Of a stretch of 64,000 bases of DNA, positions 21,203 through 32,355 are shown piece after piece. The stretch's first letter is position 1. Each line of letters starts with the position of its first letter. The translations under genes and the position numbers were made by a program. The notes below the pieces were generated by a model. That model worked only from the letters and a program-made list of their open reading frames with translations. It was not told where the DNA came from and made no database searches. Source of the DNA: Mycoemilia scoparia (lineage: Eukaryota; Kickxellomycota; Kickxellomycetes; Kickxellales; Kickxellaceae); NCBI GenBank assembly GCA_027575805.1, contig JANBPU010000056.1, forward strand, positions 1 through 64,000. The letters are read 5' to 3'.

Positions 21203-22609
21203 GTTGCTGTCGTGAATAGCTGATGCGATAAATGTTAAGAAAATAAATGATGATAATGATGTTCTAGGCAGGAAACTCGAGTGCTATTTAAGCAATTTCC
21301 AGGCGATGTTGCCTTCAGCCAGAACACCAGGCATTATCTCTGTCTGCTTGTGCATACTATTGCTGCTAGTTCTCAGAGATGGCGCCTTATCAAGTCGACA
21401 GAGGCATAGGTATGCCATTTATTGAACAATGCCACGTTGCTTCCTTGGCTACATACTGCGTGCCTTTGGGCAGGGATCTCACTAACCTTTCGCCGTATTG
21501 CCAAAGCCAAGCCAAGGTTGGCGCAATTTAGCCAATTATGTGGCCTATCATGGGCTTGTTCCTTCTAGGGCGCCCTCCGCGATGCTGAAAATCGACAGGA
21601 TGCATCCAAAAGCGTATCTTTTCCCCATACCCTACGGCCCACAAGCCAAACCAGCATTCCTGTATTGTCCTGGCTGTCTTCAGCAGTAGTGTGTACAATA
21701 ACTGGCCATGTAAATCACCATTCATAGTGGTTTTCTCAACTCTTTGCATGGGCTGCGGATAAACTTTTAAGGCATACTAATCTTGGTTCTCATATTCCGC
21801 TATGCGATTTGAGCCTCAGATTGCTGTTGTCAGTCTCGTGTACCTGATCCAGTGTTACAGCAATTAGGAACAACCATGGCTATTTTCTATTTGCAGAGAC
21901 ATACGAAGAGGGGTGTTGAGAAGCAGCGGCAACAGCAAATATTGGCCGAATCTTGTTTTATTTCCAAATGCGTGAGAAGAGTTACCCACCAAAACATGGA
22001 TTGCTAAAAGCATCTAATTTTCATGATAGGCACTGAACCATGTTGGTTAACGCTGGAGATCCAGGTCTGTGGTCTACAGGCAACGATGTGTGGGAATCAG
22101 CTCGAGTACATCATAGCTAACCTCAACATCGTTTTCACTCTAGCCAGAAGCTGCTACACAACGAGTTTCCTATAGTGCTGAAGATGCCACTCAGCCTGGC
22201 TTATTTGATTTCAAGCAATGACGCAACACTTGTACAGCCAATCAACAGATAAAGCTCAATAATGTGCGCAAGGAGCCTATCATCAGTCTGAGTGTGACTA
22301 CAGCCATGGAATTACTTTCTATATACCTTTTTAAACAGATCTCTGATCGTTTAGGTATATTTCAAATTGCTGTATTTAACAGTAAGGTTAATTGGGCTAC
22401 ACTGGCCATTTGGATCTTAAAAGAATGTATATTAAAAGGCACAAACACAATAATGTGGCAGCAAGTAAACGTCATAGCGACACGATGAATGGAAATTTGG
22501 ATATTCAACTATTTAAGAAGCTGTACATTACAACAGAGAAACAGTACAAAATAAAAGAGCATATTTAATAGCAACAGTAATCAAGATGGATGCATTCAAA
22601 CAAACAAAT
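21203..22609. other. Intergenic region without recognised genes
   Basis: 1.4 kb between the CipC-like gene's promoter side and the receptor gene's 3' end. The first 100 bp upstream of 21202 form the CipC promoter, with a TTAAGAAAATAAA-like AT patch. Short ORFs here have no plausible domains. No MITE copy was seen. Confidence 0.5.
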
Positions 22610-24373
22610 CTAGTCCTTTGGGTCAAATAGTTTTTTATCAAACATATTGGTGAATGACCGGCCAAAAAGCTCATTGGGCTGGCAATGCTGCTGTTGTTTT
22701 GACTGCGTTCTTGTCTTTGGATTAGGTGTTTGATATCCTGACGATGCTATTTCAAATCCCCCTGTATTGTCAACAATATCAATGGCCTCGTTGGCGTTGT
22801 TTCTGTGATATTGTGCAGAATGTTTTGGATCAGACATCTCAGAGGATGAATTTGACAGAGATGATTCTGAGGACAATGAGCCAGGACTAGTAGTACTTCT
22901 TAAACGGCCCTTGGCAAGTTTACTCTTAATTTGTTCATTGGGATGTGGATCACTGAAAGAGGGCCGATATTCAAGCTGTTGGATATGTGGGCTGATCAGC
23001 TTCTGTTGAGGAGATGAACGTTCTGTGTTTAGAGGCGAAAACGAATAAGATGAGCCTCTATTTGGACTAAAGGTGGTTGGGAAAAGGAATGCGCTTGCAG
23101 GTTGAGGCTTGATGGTATTTGCAGGAGAAGATGCTGTTGGATCTAGTTGTTTTTCGGGCTTGTTTTTACGAAATATCTTTTTAGCTATACAGGACCATAC
23201 ATCATCCATTCCGGGATTTAGCAAAAATATGGTAAAGTTTAGTGTGCCCTGGAGAGCTGCTAACGATCGTGCTGTGGCACTCAGTCCTGGAGTGTTTCCA
23301 GTTATAAATAGATCGGCCAGAGTCAATGTCCTGGTAATTATTGGTACTATCGGGTACAAAAGGATTCTCTGTATCATCCTTTTTACCTTTTCATGATGCG
23401 ATTTTGTCACGAATGAAATTACATTGTTTGCGCCATTCTGATTTAAGAGCTGGTTAGAAACATTCATTCTGGGATAGTTTGCACTCCGTAAAGGCGATGC
23501 GGTGCGCAATGGTGTTCCCTGCTCCAGGACAGGAGAATAATATCCACCAGGGACATATGTAGCAGTTGATGGTCTCTGGTCAGAAGACGTTGCAGTGCCT
23601 TCGTTTGAACGGTGGTTTGATGATGACACTGTCCCCTCAGGCATATGGAGATCCGTCGAATACATTCTAGACCACAACGGCCAAAGCCGAAATATCAAAA
23701 TGACCGATATAATGAAGCAGTACACAATGCCCAGCAGCTCCCAGAGCACATCGAAGAGCCAAAATATCGCCTTTTTACTGAATGCATAGTCCCCAACATG
23801 GTTGACCTGTTTATATGGATCCCACACCACTTGGCGTTTGACATACAGGTTTGGATGCGTAAAAAGAATGGCCAGCCCGATGCTTATTAGCTCATAAAAC
23901 GGGTCCAGCCGCTGAGCAAGCGAGTCTTTCTTCATGATAACAGTCAGCTGTAAGTGCAAGGCAATGGCCGATGACAGAAAGATGAAGGCCACGGGTCCCA
24001 AGGAATTTATCCACCCAATTATCCGAATCGAAGCCTGATTGCGGGCAGACATGAACGAATATGACCCCTGCAAAATAAACATTAATGAGGTTAAAAAATC
24101 TGCAGCGCCAATCCATCCTGAGAGTCTTATTGACGGCCGTTTCGCTACTGGTTTTCGGACAAAATATAGGGTGATGACCGCTGCCATGGTAAACACCGAG
24201 AGCACAATCGATATGCCATTGAGGACATTGAATAAGGTCAAAGCATCCCCATATTCTGTTGAAACATAGGAGTTTATCTTGACTATAACGGTGTTGCTGC
24301 TGGTGTGAGTTACTGTAACAAATATGGTGTCGTGTGTAGACTGGTTGATATACCTGGTAACTGTATGAGACAT
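22610..24373 (-). CDS. Seven-transmembrane receptor, fungal GPCR-like
   Basis: 587-aa intron-less membrane protein. The glycosylatable N-terminus (about 40 aa) is followed by hydrophobic segments near 43-71, 84-107, 116-147, 158-178, 200-232, 338-358 and 367-392, seven in all. A long Ser-rich third cytoplasmic loop (about 235-335) and a roughly 190-aa Ser/Pro-rich cytoplasmic tail complete it. This topology, long loop 3 and tail match fungal Git3/cAMP-receptor-like GPCRs. KSHHEKVKRMIQRILLYPIVPII at the loop 3/TM6 border resembles that class. The ligand and G-alpha partner cannot be inferred. The SSSNHRSNEGTATSSDQRPS region is low-complexity and a likely phosphorylation target. Confidence 0.72.
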   Translation of the reverse strand: MSHTVTRYINQSTHDTIFVTVTHTSSNTVIVKINSYVSTEYGDALTLFNVLNGISIVLSVFTMAAVITLYFVRKPVAKRPSIRLSGWIGAADFLTSLMFILQGSYSFMSARNQASIRIIGWINSLGPVAFIFLSSAIALHLQLTVIMKKDSLAQRLDPFYELISIGLAILFTHPNLYVKRQVVWDPYKQVNHVGDYAFSKKAIFWLFDVLWELLGIVYCFIISVILIFRLWPLWSRMYSTDLHMPEGTVSSSNHRSNEGTATSSDQRPSTATYVPGGYYSPVLEQGTPLRTASPLRSANYPRMNVSNQLLNQNGANNVISFVTKSHHEKVKRMIQRILLYPIVPIITRTLTLADLFITGNTPGLSATARSLAALQGTLNFTIFLLNPGMDDVWSCIAKKIFRKNKPEKQLDPTASSPANTIKPQPASAFLFPTTFSPNRGSSYSFSPLNTERSSPQQKLISPHIQQLEYRPSFSDPHPNEQIKSKLAKGRLRSTTSPGSLSSESSLSNSSSEMSDPKHSAQYHRNNANEAIDIVDNTGGFEIASSGYQTPNPKTRTQSKQQQHCQPNELFGRSFTNMFDKKLFDPKD

Positions 24374-25562
24374 TGGGTATACGTGTTGCTGGCAGGGGCG
24401 TGCATGAGCTTGTCAAGGTCTCCAAAAATAGTGATGCTTTATATGTCAAAGCCAGCGGATTCCCTTACTCGCAACACAATTGCCTCTCTAAAGAGTGTAT
24501 TTATATCAAGATTTGGCAAAAAGTAATAGAATAGCTTCAAGATTTGAAAACAACAAAGAAAAAGGCGGAACACCATTACAAATGCTTGATTTTCCAAGAC
24601 CCCAATAGCCATTGCATACAAAGCCTTTTCTCCACAGCCTCTTTATCCTATTCTTAGTTTGTGGGCTTGGATTATTAGGTTTTTGTCAGCCTATACCTTG
24701 TCTAGATGCTGTGTAACAAACTTAAAGGACACTAAAAATATAGTCAGATGTAGATCTCGGCATGAGGGAATGGTGGATTCCCAAAGCCAGGAAGCATCTT
24801 TGGACCAGTAAAATTACTCTGCAATACTACACCTGGGTCACCGCACCTACAGCCATATCATAATTACCAAGATATTATTTAGTTCATACATACATACGTA
24901 CACGCGCTCAAGCTTTCTTTCTTTTTTGGCATCCCGCAAAATACAAAAAATTGTTAGATTCAAATATCTGTTTTTATCTGGGAACTTGGAATCAAACCTA
25001 TATGTTTGAAAGTAGTGCTGATATTATATACAGATTGATCTCCTTTTCTGAGTTATTTATTATTTTAGCGTAGTAGAGCTGGCAACATCGTGAATTTGCC
25101 CTATTGTTTGAACTGTGGTCGGCCTTTGGGACATGTGCCACCGCTTGCCACAATTTGTTTTTTAGATGCAGCTATTCGGACCTTATGGAAATCCGTCCAT
25201 AGAAGTCTCAATCTGAAGTGTGTTTTGATGCAATAGGTAGTGCATTAACCAGTATAAAGCTTGGCTCACTCCAGTCGCATTATTAGGCAGTTTCTCCACC
25301 AAAAGCGTACTTGGCTGTACCCCTACACCTCCAGCAAATTTGGCTCATAAGTCATACATTTTAAGCTTGTATTAGAGAGATCATCCTAGCGTACTTTTAG
25401 AGGAGACTCTGCCATTTATTCACAACGTTTGGCTCCAAAGTCTGTGATTTTTTTGTGGAATAGTATTACCAATTATTACCAATGAAGCAAATCTCAAAAT
25501 TATAAAAAAGTAAATGGGATATATAAAAAACAAGCTTGTGTTGGCTTTTATAAAACAAAACC
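24374..25562. other. Intergenic region with a MITE-C copy
   Basis: 1.2 kb between the receptor 5' end and the carnitine acetyltransferase 3' end. It contains the MITE-C copy at 25286-25413. No other feature is supported. Confidence 0.5.
25286..25413. mobile_element. MITE-C copy with both ends
   Basis: 128 bp. The left end GGCAGTTTCTCCACCAAAAG and the reverse complement of the right end, GGCAGAGTCTCCTCTAAAAG, are clear terminal inverted repeats. In reverse complement the core (TTAAAATGTATGACTTATGA and onward) aligns with the COQ6-intron copy. Adjacent sequence on both sides also shows weak inverted similarity (TTGGCTC / GGAGCC). Confidence 0.82.
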
Positions 25563-27928
25563 TCAGTTATATTTGGCAAAATACTCGATAGAGCTGCGAA
25601 TGTCCTGCATCGATTTTATTATAGCCTGCTTCATATGTGTAGAGTCGGTCTCGCTTGAGTTGATCCATTCTGATATACTGAAGGTTACTTTGTCCTTGCC
25701 AATGTTGTAGTTTATTCCGTAACCATGCTCCGTTACGGGTGCAAACCCGCCGCGGAAGTAGTCACCGCTACTGACATTTGATGTTGAGAGCTTGAAGGTG
25801 CAGGAGCGTGCGAATGCTGGGTCGGTAAAAATCTTTGCTTCTTCCAACTCCTTTTCCGAGTTTATCTGGTATCGAAGACCCATGAGATGACGGTCAACGC
25901 CCCTGCCCATACCCGCAGCCTTCATATAATTGGCGTGAGCAGCAACAGCACCCTTAAATAGTTGGATCTTGTCGTTTATTGAGACTGTGTTATCATCAAA
26001 TGCTTTGGAGAACCTCAAGCTCTGCATAGAGCAGGATCTGATAGTCTCTGTGCGGCCATGAAGAAATGCACGGGTTGACGCAGTTTCGTATGTAGCGCAG
26101 GGTTCGTTGTATTTGCGGTAGTAAGCAAGTTGCATAGCCATTTGCACAAATATATCAGGGCTTACTTTAGCTATATAGATAAAATAAAGTTCTGTTGATA
26201 AGCATATGCCCTATACAATATGAAAACCACAAAGATTATGCCTTATTATAGTCACTACCTTGCTTTATCCATTCAGAGCCAAAATCTTCCATGTCAGCTA
26301 GGAGAACGTTAACGTTTTTAGCAAGCTTGGTAGCGTTTACTTTGGCATCTTCTATTGTGCGGTATACATCAGCGCCTATGGACCACCGAAGGTGCTTTGG
26401 TTGACCAATTTCAGGAGATTTGTTGCTACTGATGCCGGCTGGATCTTGAGCAGGCTCTCCAATAGCAGCATCAACACAAATTCGTCCGGTAGTTAAAGCA
26501 TCGACTGGAGAATGCTCTCCATTACAACCTGCCTGCCCGTTGTTGAGAACTATTATTTGGAAAGCCTTGTCATACCAGCGGTTCCGACCATCATTTGAAC
26601 GTAAAAAGTGGTTGCATGTCTCGTCGACGTTAGATAGAAGCTGACTATCTACACCAATGCTATCTAGGCAAACAACAAACAAAGCGCTATCTATTGCTTC
26701 TAGGGTGGCTCTGTTGAGCGGATCTTTCTCTAGCTTACTTCTGGCCTAAAGGCAAGAAAATATGAGGTGTGATGTTATGGTTCTGAATGGCAGCTATATC
26801 GCACATATGTATACCAAAGAGGCGAGAGAATACCTTTGCCCAAGTATCGCGATTCTCGGTTGTCAATATCCCAACCGGGAGTTCCAAATTGCGACTAGTT
26901 CTGACTTCATTAACAACATTGAGAAGCTGCCTACAGTTTTGAATCACAGTATACATCAGCTTATTTGGAAATGATAAAAATCTACTAGCAGCTAAACAGC
27001 CACTTGATACTTACTGTACGATAGATTTTATAGAAACGCGGTCACCATGGACATCATAAACTGGGACAGAAAAGATCTGGTCATGGTACATTGCTACGAT
27101 ATGCCGAGATTTACAAGGATACTGAGAAACAATAGTATCACATCCCTCTTGAGGTATACGGGTTGTTCCAAACTGATATTTGAACTGATTCATACACAGC
27201 GGCGTTCCTTTCTGCATATCAGGAGCCAGCTGCTGGCTATTGTCGACGGCGCAAGCAAAGTAAAGAGGCTGTGTTAAACATTATAACACAGGCTAATAGA
27301 TTGGTTATATGAATAAAAAAATAGTACGCACCTATTTATCTTGTCATTCGTGTTCAGTATATTTGAAATAAGCCCTGCTGCCCTTTCAATCTGGATCATA
27401 GTAAAGCTGCCGGACTTTGCGTTGGTATCAACGCCAAGTGCTGGATTGTCAGAGAACTTGGCAAACCAGTTGATATTGATAAAGCTGGGTTCTCTCCATT
27501 CAAGATATGCCTTATTGAGCCATAGGCTTTCAAGCCAGTTATTCTTGAAATCATAATTTATAGGATCAGCAGGTGGGCTGTTAGTGTGAAAGAATACAAG
27601 AATCACATGCTTTTACATTCGGGGATTTAAACGTGTTTGAACTTACCGATTCTCTCTTATCCAATTCATAGAGGCGGTTCTGGAGTACCTCTCCTAGTCC
27701 ACCGGGAGCAGAAAATTCGTTTATGGCCTTTATGGAATTATTCAGGCCCTCATCTGTGCTCAGTGGCTTAATCGATTCCAAATATCGGGTCATTGTTTCC
27801 TTGATTGTTGGAATCGGTAGGCGAGGGAGGAGCCTCTGGTTATCAAAAGTACCGACATTCTGTCCAGGAGCAGTAGTAAGATATCTACTAGCATTGCCTG
27901 CTAGCCTATACATATAGCCAAAATGCAT
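25563..27928 (-). CDS. Carnitine O-acetyltransferase
   Basis: Moves acetyl groups between CoA and carnitine for acetyl-unit transport (CAT2/YAT family). Six exons 5'-3' on the minus strand: 27928-27647, 27609-27328, 27268-27015, 26981-26834, 26745-26259 and 26170-25563, giving 686 aa. Family landmarks are LPIPTIKETMTRYLESIKPL, NNWLESLWLNKAYL, GTPLCMNQFKYQF with TTRIP after it, the PVGILTTENRDTWAK block, the catalytic HxxxD in NGEHSPVDAL (His near 400), and GRTETIRSCS. The N-terminus (MHFGYMYRLAGNASRYLTT) could be mitochondrial. The C-terminus FAKYN is not an AKL/SKL peroxisomal signal. Two weak points: the exon 2 donor must be GTACTA to keep frame, and exon 2 begins with an unconserved HVILVFFHT segment. 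Confidence 0.9.
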
Positions 27929-28752
27929 TCATTATTTTGTGCCGTCGGAGAAGTTTATTCAAACACAGAAAAAAGGGATGGCACTCTGGAATACCTACAA
28001 GCCATTCTGCACCTTTCCTTGATGAAGTAGCCCACATATCTTGTGGCTATTGATGATACAGTTTTTGTGAGCGTGTTTTAAACAATATATAGTCATAGTA
28101 GCAAAACTTGAAATGAAAGAAATGAAACATGGGTTGCATATTTGTCCACAGGGGGCTTAGTTTATATTATTCTGAGGATGATACTCAAGGATGTAAAATT
28201 GCACGTGTCTATAGTTTCAAGCCAATGTGGGTTAGGGCGCCAAACCAGAAATGGCTGTTTTGGTTAAAATCATGGGATCAAGGTATCGAAAAGTCTATAA
28301 AAGTATAAATTCCTCGTGATTTTAAAATGGTTTACTATCTCATCCATCAGCCTAATGCCGATTCCTGTAAAACATGTGGCAGTAGACTCGATCGCAATTG
28401 TTTAAACAAACAACAAAAGACCCAAAAAGATTTAATTTTATACACCTTCATTTCCCTAGGTTTTCTAGAATAGTAAAATGTGCCCCCCTAGTCCCCTGTT
28501 CATATCGTCAGAGTGAACAATGCTCTTTATACATGTGCAAAGAACCCCACCCCCTTTTTAACTTGTGGAGTAGCTTCTAGCTTCAAAATTACATTACTCT
28601 AAAATATTAAAAACAGTGCTGATCTGATCAGAAACCCATAAGCAAATTATCTGGTTAATATAAAATTTAGAATTAAAAAGTAACAATAAAATAGAATAAT
28701 TGAACCAGAGTGAGCTGAATTCAAGCCTTAAAAGATAATAATAGGAAAAGAT
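27929..28752. other. Divergent intergenic region (carnitine acetyltransferase / WBP11-like)
   Basis: About 820 bp, AT-rich toward the right. No MITE copy or RNA gene recognised. A first exon of the WBP11-like gene upstream of 28753 remains possible. Confidence 0.45.
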
Positions 28753-30537
28753 ATGGATGCTTATCGTAGGTAGAACTTGGGTATTATAGAGTTATATTAT
28801 GAAAAATGGGCCGATGTTAATATATATTTGTTTTATATAGGGAAGCAGGCGCGTAAAAGAGAGTTAAAAAAGGTATATGGCTGAATTTAGTTATTGAAGA
28901 TGCCATTCCAACATAGGGCAGTTATAACCTTGATATGTTGACACATTTAGAATAAAGAAATTCGAAAGCAGTTGCGAGAAACATCTTTATTGTATAAGGA
29001 TACAACAAAGGTCGAAAAGGAGATAGAACGATATGAAGTGTTAGGTAGGCATTATACCTGCCACTGAGTTTGGCAGATCATATAGCTTTTAGTTTAAACA
29101 TGAAGAGAGAGCATTAACTGTAGTATTACATCTAATGGTTTTACAGCAAAAGAAAAAAAGCTTGATTCCAATGGAAGGAATCGTATGAACGAGCTCAAAG
29201 AAGAACTAGAAAAGATCAAGAATTTGAGGGAAGAAAAAGGAGTCGTGATTAAAGAGTAAGTTGTATACTATTTGAAAAATAATTAAAGATAAAAACTATA
29301 TCTTTACATCTTCTTGATATATTCTTTTTAACAATAATGAATTAGGAAAAAAGAAACTGATGAGATGGTTGCCTACGATCCAATGGCTGTTATGAATGGC
29401 AAGATAATACTAAAACATCAAAATATGTCCCAAGTAGTTATAAACATGATGGTGAACCTATTTTTAAATATATTAAATGTAGATGGCGAGGATACTGAAA
29501 GTGATTCCGAGAGCAATGAATCAGGAGTTTCCAAATTACTTGGGGGTAAGATGACTACGTAAATTTTGTACCATTTCTATATGAAAATTGTTATATATAC
29601 TAATAACAGGATTTATAAATTTGGATTAGTATATGGATTGGAGTCTGAACACAAAAGCTCGGATGACGATAATGATTTGTCGCATCAAGGTGATTTGGGC
29701 AACGAAAAAAGATCTATCAAAAAGCGAAAGGTGGAGGGTGAGTTTCCTCCAATGCCTCCAGGGACGCCGCCACTTTTTCCTGAAGAGATCGCAATACAGG
29801 GTGTTTGGCCACCACTTCCACTTGGTCCGCCGCCAGATATATTACCGATGCAGGCGCCCCCTGTTCTTATCAATCCTGCGATGCCAGCTCCGCCACCGCC
29901 GCCACCAGGTTGGGCTCCACCCAGCGCAGCACCTCAGAGGCAAGAGAAATTTGTAGAGCCAAAGAAGGCAACGCAACCTGCTCTTTCAGCTGCTCCACAG
30001 GAACGAGATCTTAGGAAAGAACTCACGACATTGGTACCATCCCACTTGCTCAGACAAAGGAGAATGAAGCAAGAAGCGAAGCCAAAGATCAGTCTTCCAC
30101 AGCTCAATGCTGCTCCTGATACGGAGGCACCTAAAGAATCTTCCCCAGAACCACTCAATGTAAATGATAGTGTCGCTCCTGAGACACAAACTAAGGAAAC
30201 CAAATCCAATAATACAGTTCCCGAAAAATCAATATCGGAACTACCCGGCCCCTCTTTGCTGCTTGGTGTCAACTATAGTAGTGGAAGTGATGATGATGAT
30301 GACGATGACGATGACAACGGCAGTGACAATGAAGATAATCCCACAGGAGATCTGTCATCTAAACTCCTAAAGGAACTGCCTCAGATTATAAAACCAGGTC
30401 AACCCAAAATCTCGTTTAATAATTTAACTAAAAAAGACGCTGAAATTAAGTCAGATAAAGAGACGATCGAAGAGCAAAATATGGCTTCTGATGACCAATA
30501 TGAAGAGTTCATGAACGAGATCTCTGGACTAATGTAA
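28753..30537 (+). CDS. WW-domain-binding protein 11 (WBP11)-like splicing factor
   Basis: Probable nuclear pre-mRNA splicing cofactor. Six exons keep frame: 28753-28765, 28841-28872, 28951-29044, 29147-29255, 29346-29545 and 29630-30537, giving 451 aa. The start MDAYRKQARKRELKK and continuation NKEIRKQLRETSLLY match the basic WBP11 N-terminal helix. ETDEMVAYDP follows, then a nuclear-localisation-like KRSIKKRKVEGEF and a Pro-rich WW/PQBP-binding region (residues about 180-270 with PPPPPPGW). Then come VPSHLLRQRRMKQE, an Asp run and the C-terminal YEEFMNEISGLM, as in WBP11. The first two coding exons are only 13 and 32 nt. Usual relatives have about 10 further N-terminal residues (NP-containing), so another upstream exon may exist. 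Confidence 0.82.
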
Positions 30538-30822
30538 TAACTTCAAAATAATTAATACTTGATCTAATGTATGTATAGGTTAAAAACCACAAAATATATC
30601 ACAAAGATGAACCACCCAAAAAACAATTATCAAAAATAAAATATATAGTATAGAAACAGACAAAAACCAATGGCTAACACAAATCAAATCATAATAACAG
30701 TAAATAATAATGGTAATAACAATACATACATAATATGAGGAATTCATCTCATAGCATCCCTGTTGTCTTCCTTAAACATTATTAAACAAAATATTGAGGG
30801 ATAGCCATAATGCATACAACAG

Positions 30823-30945
30823 ATATGAGTGATTATTTTTGAAGGGCTAAACTAGTATTATCAATGAAAATATATAGTGACTGGTATGCAAGTTGAAACT
30901 GGCCTACTAGTAAAACTTGGTGCTTCAAAAATAACTACCCATATT
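30823..30945. mobile_element. MITE-A copy A3
   Basis: 123 bp. The left end ATATGAGTGATTATTTTTGA corresponds to the reverse complement of the right end (ATATGGGTAGTTATTTTTGA). The core GTATGCAAGTTGAAACTGGC is in the same orientation as A4 and opposite to A1 and A5. Confidence 0.85.
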
Positions 30946-31892
30946 GCTACTCAGGGCATGAAAATACCCTATACCCATATCTACAAATGGGCATGAGTGC
31001 CGTTGAAAAGTATTATGTTAAGATGTACTACTGGTATTATACCCACTAGCAATATATGATCTGCTTGCTATGCTGTGGGGCAAATGTGCAAGGACTCATA
31101 CACAACTATTTCATGGCGGATAAATAGCAAGGTTCTGGCCATATGTGCCATTACTGAGACGACTCCTTGTTAGTAACCCATTTTTGAATAATAAAACCAA
31201 ATGCCATTTCAGATCATCCAAAGACACCACGATGCCAATACACAAAACTAACGCTTTTGTATGATCATAACCCCACTCGGTGGAGAACCGATCTCGTTTG
31301 ATGCTGAGTGGAGCCATATCAATGCAGAAAAGTTGTGATAATCCCCACGCTGCTATTGCCAGTAGCATGTATTTCGGTGCAAAATGGCATTGATGACCTT
31401 ATTTAAAGCTGCAAACAATATGCAGCCCATCACGCTATGGTATTGTGGCGGGCCAGCGAATTGTCAAGTACATTTCTATCTGTATACAACAGTACGCTCT
31501 GGAAGCTGGGTATTGAGCAAGAGCTGGCACAATGTGGGTTCACAGACCACAGCACAACTCTGGCTGGATTTAGTCCAGCAAACTAGTCATGATTGCGACA
31601 TACGCCGGTAGACGTTGCTAGAAAACTCTGCGTGTTTCTTATTGACTAAAATAGCGTTCTAATCATAAAGCCACACAATACAAAAAGTATCTGTATGTAT
31701 TGAAAATCTCGATTTAAAGAGAACAGAATTGTGTGTACTTGCAAAGATTCCTAAGCAATCAACCTACAAACATTCTAATTTTTGACAGAGGTTTTGTCAA
31801 ATATTCCCAAAGTGCTAGGAAGGATCATTGTTCCACTTTTATTTTGGCCTTTCCATTTGAAGAAGGGGAGATGGTGGCTGCGAGTTATCAGA

Positions 31893-32355
31893 TGGCTTTA
31901 TTTCATAAGTTATTAGGCATAAAAGCCTCCCAAAAATTATAATAAAGCACCTATAAGTATGAGTGATTATTTTTGAAGGGCCAAGTTTTACTAGTAGGCC
32001 ATTAGTTTCATCTCGCATACTGGTCAAGCCTATATGATCATTGATAATACTAGTTTAACCCCTAAAAAATAACTACCCATATAAACAGAAGAAATAATCA
32101 CGAGCAATAGTTAGTAAGAATCAAATCGCAATCACAACAATACATACATACATTCAGGAGATAAATCAGTTTCACACCAACCCCGAAAAAACAATATATA
32201 TCTCAACATACATCAGTGCTTTCGCCATCATTAAAAATCACTATTCAAACTTATAGGACGTCTTGCTAGAGCCCGCCCACAGCCATTGTGTGGCTGATCA
32301 GTAGTGAACTTCGACCAGACATAAATTTGCTAAACAATGTCTTGGCAAAAATAAT
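31893..32355. mobile_element. Second MITE-B long copy (B4), 3'-truncated, with nested MITE-A
   Basis: It begins ATGGCTTTATTTCATAAGTT and follows copy B1 at 2.47 kb through the same nested MITE-A and the same inner block (ATAATCACGAGCAATAGTTA onward, including ACATCAGTGCTTTCGCCATC). Similarity fades near 32355. No MITE-B right end is found, so the copy is truncated or recombined. Confidence 0.78.
31957..32082. mobile_element. MITE-A copy A2, nested in B4
   Basis: 126 bp. The left TATGAGTGATTATTTTTGAA and the right end (AAAAAATAACTACCCATA) are inverted. It sits at the same position within MITE-B as A1, so the nesting preceded duplication of the composite. Confidence 0.83.
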
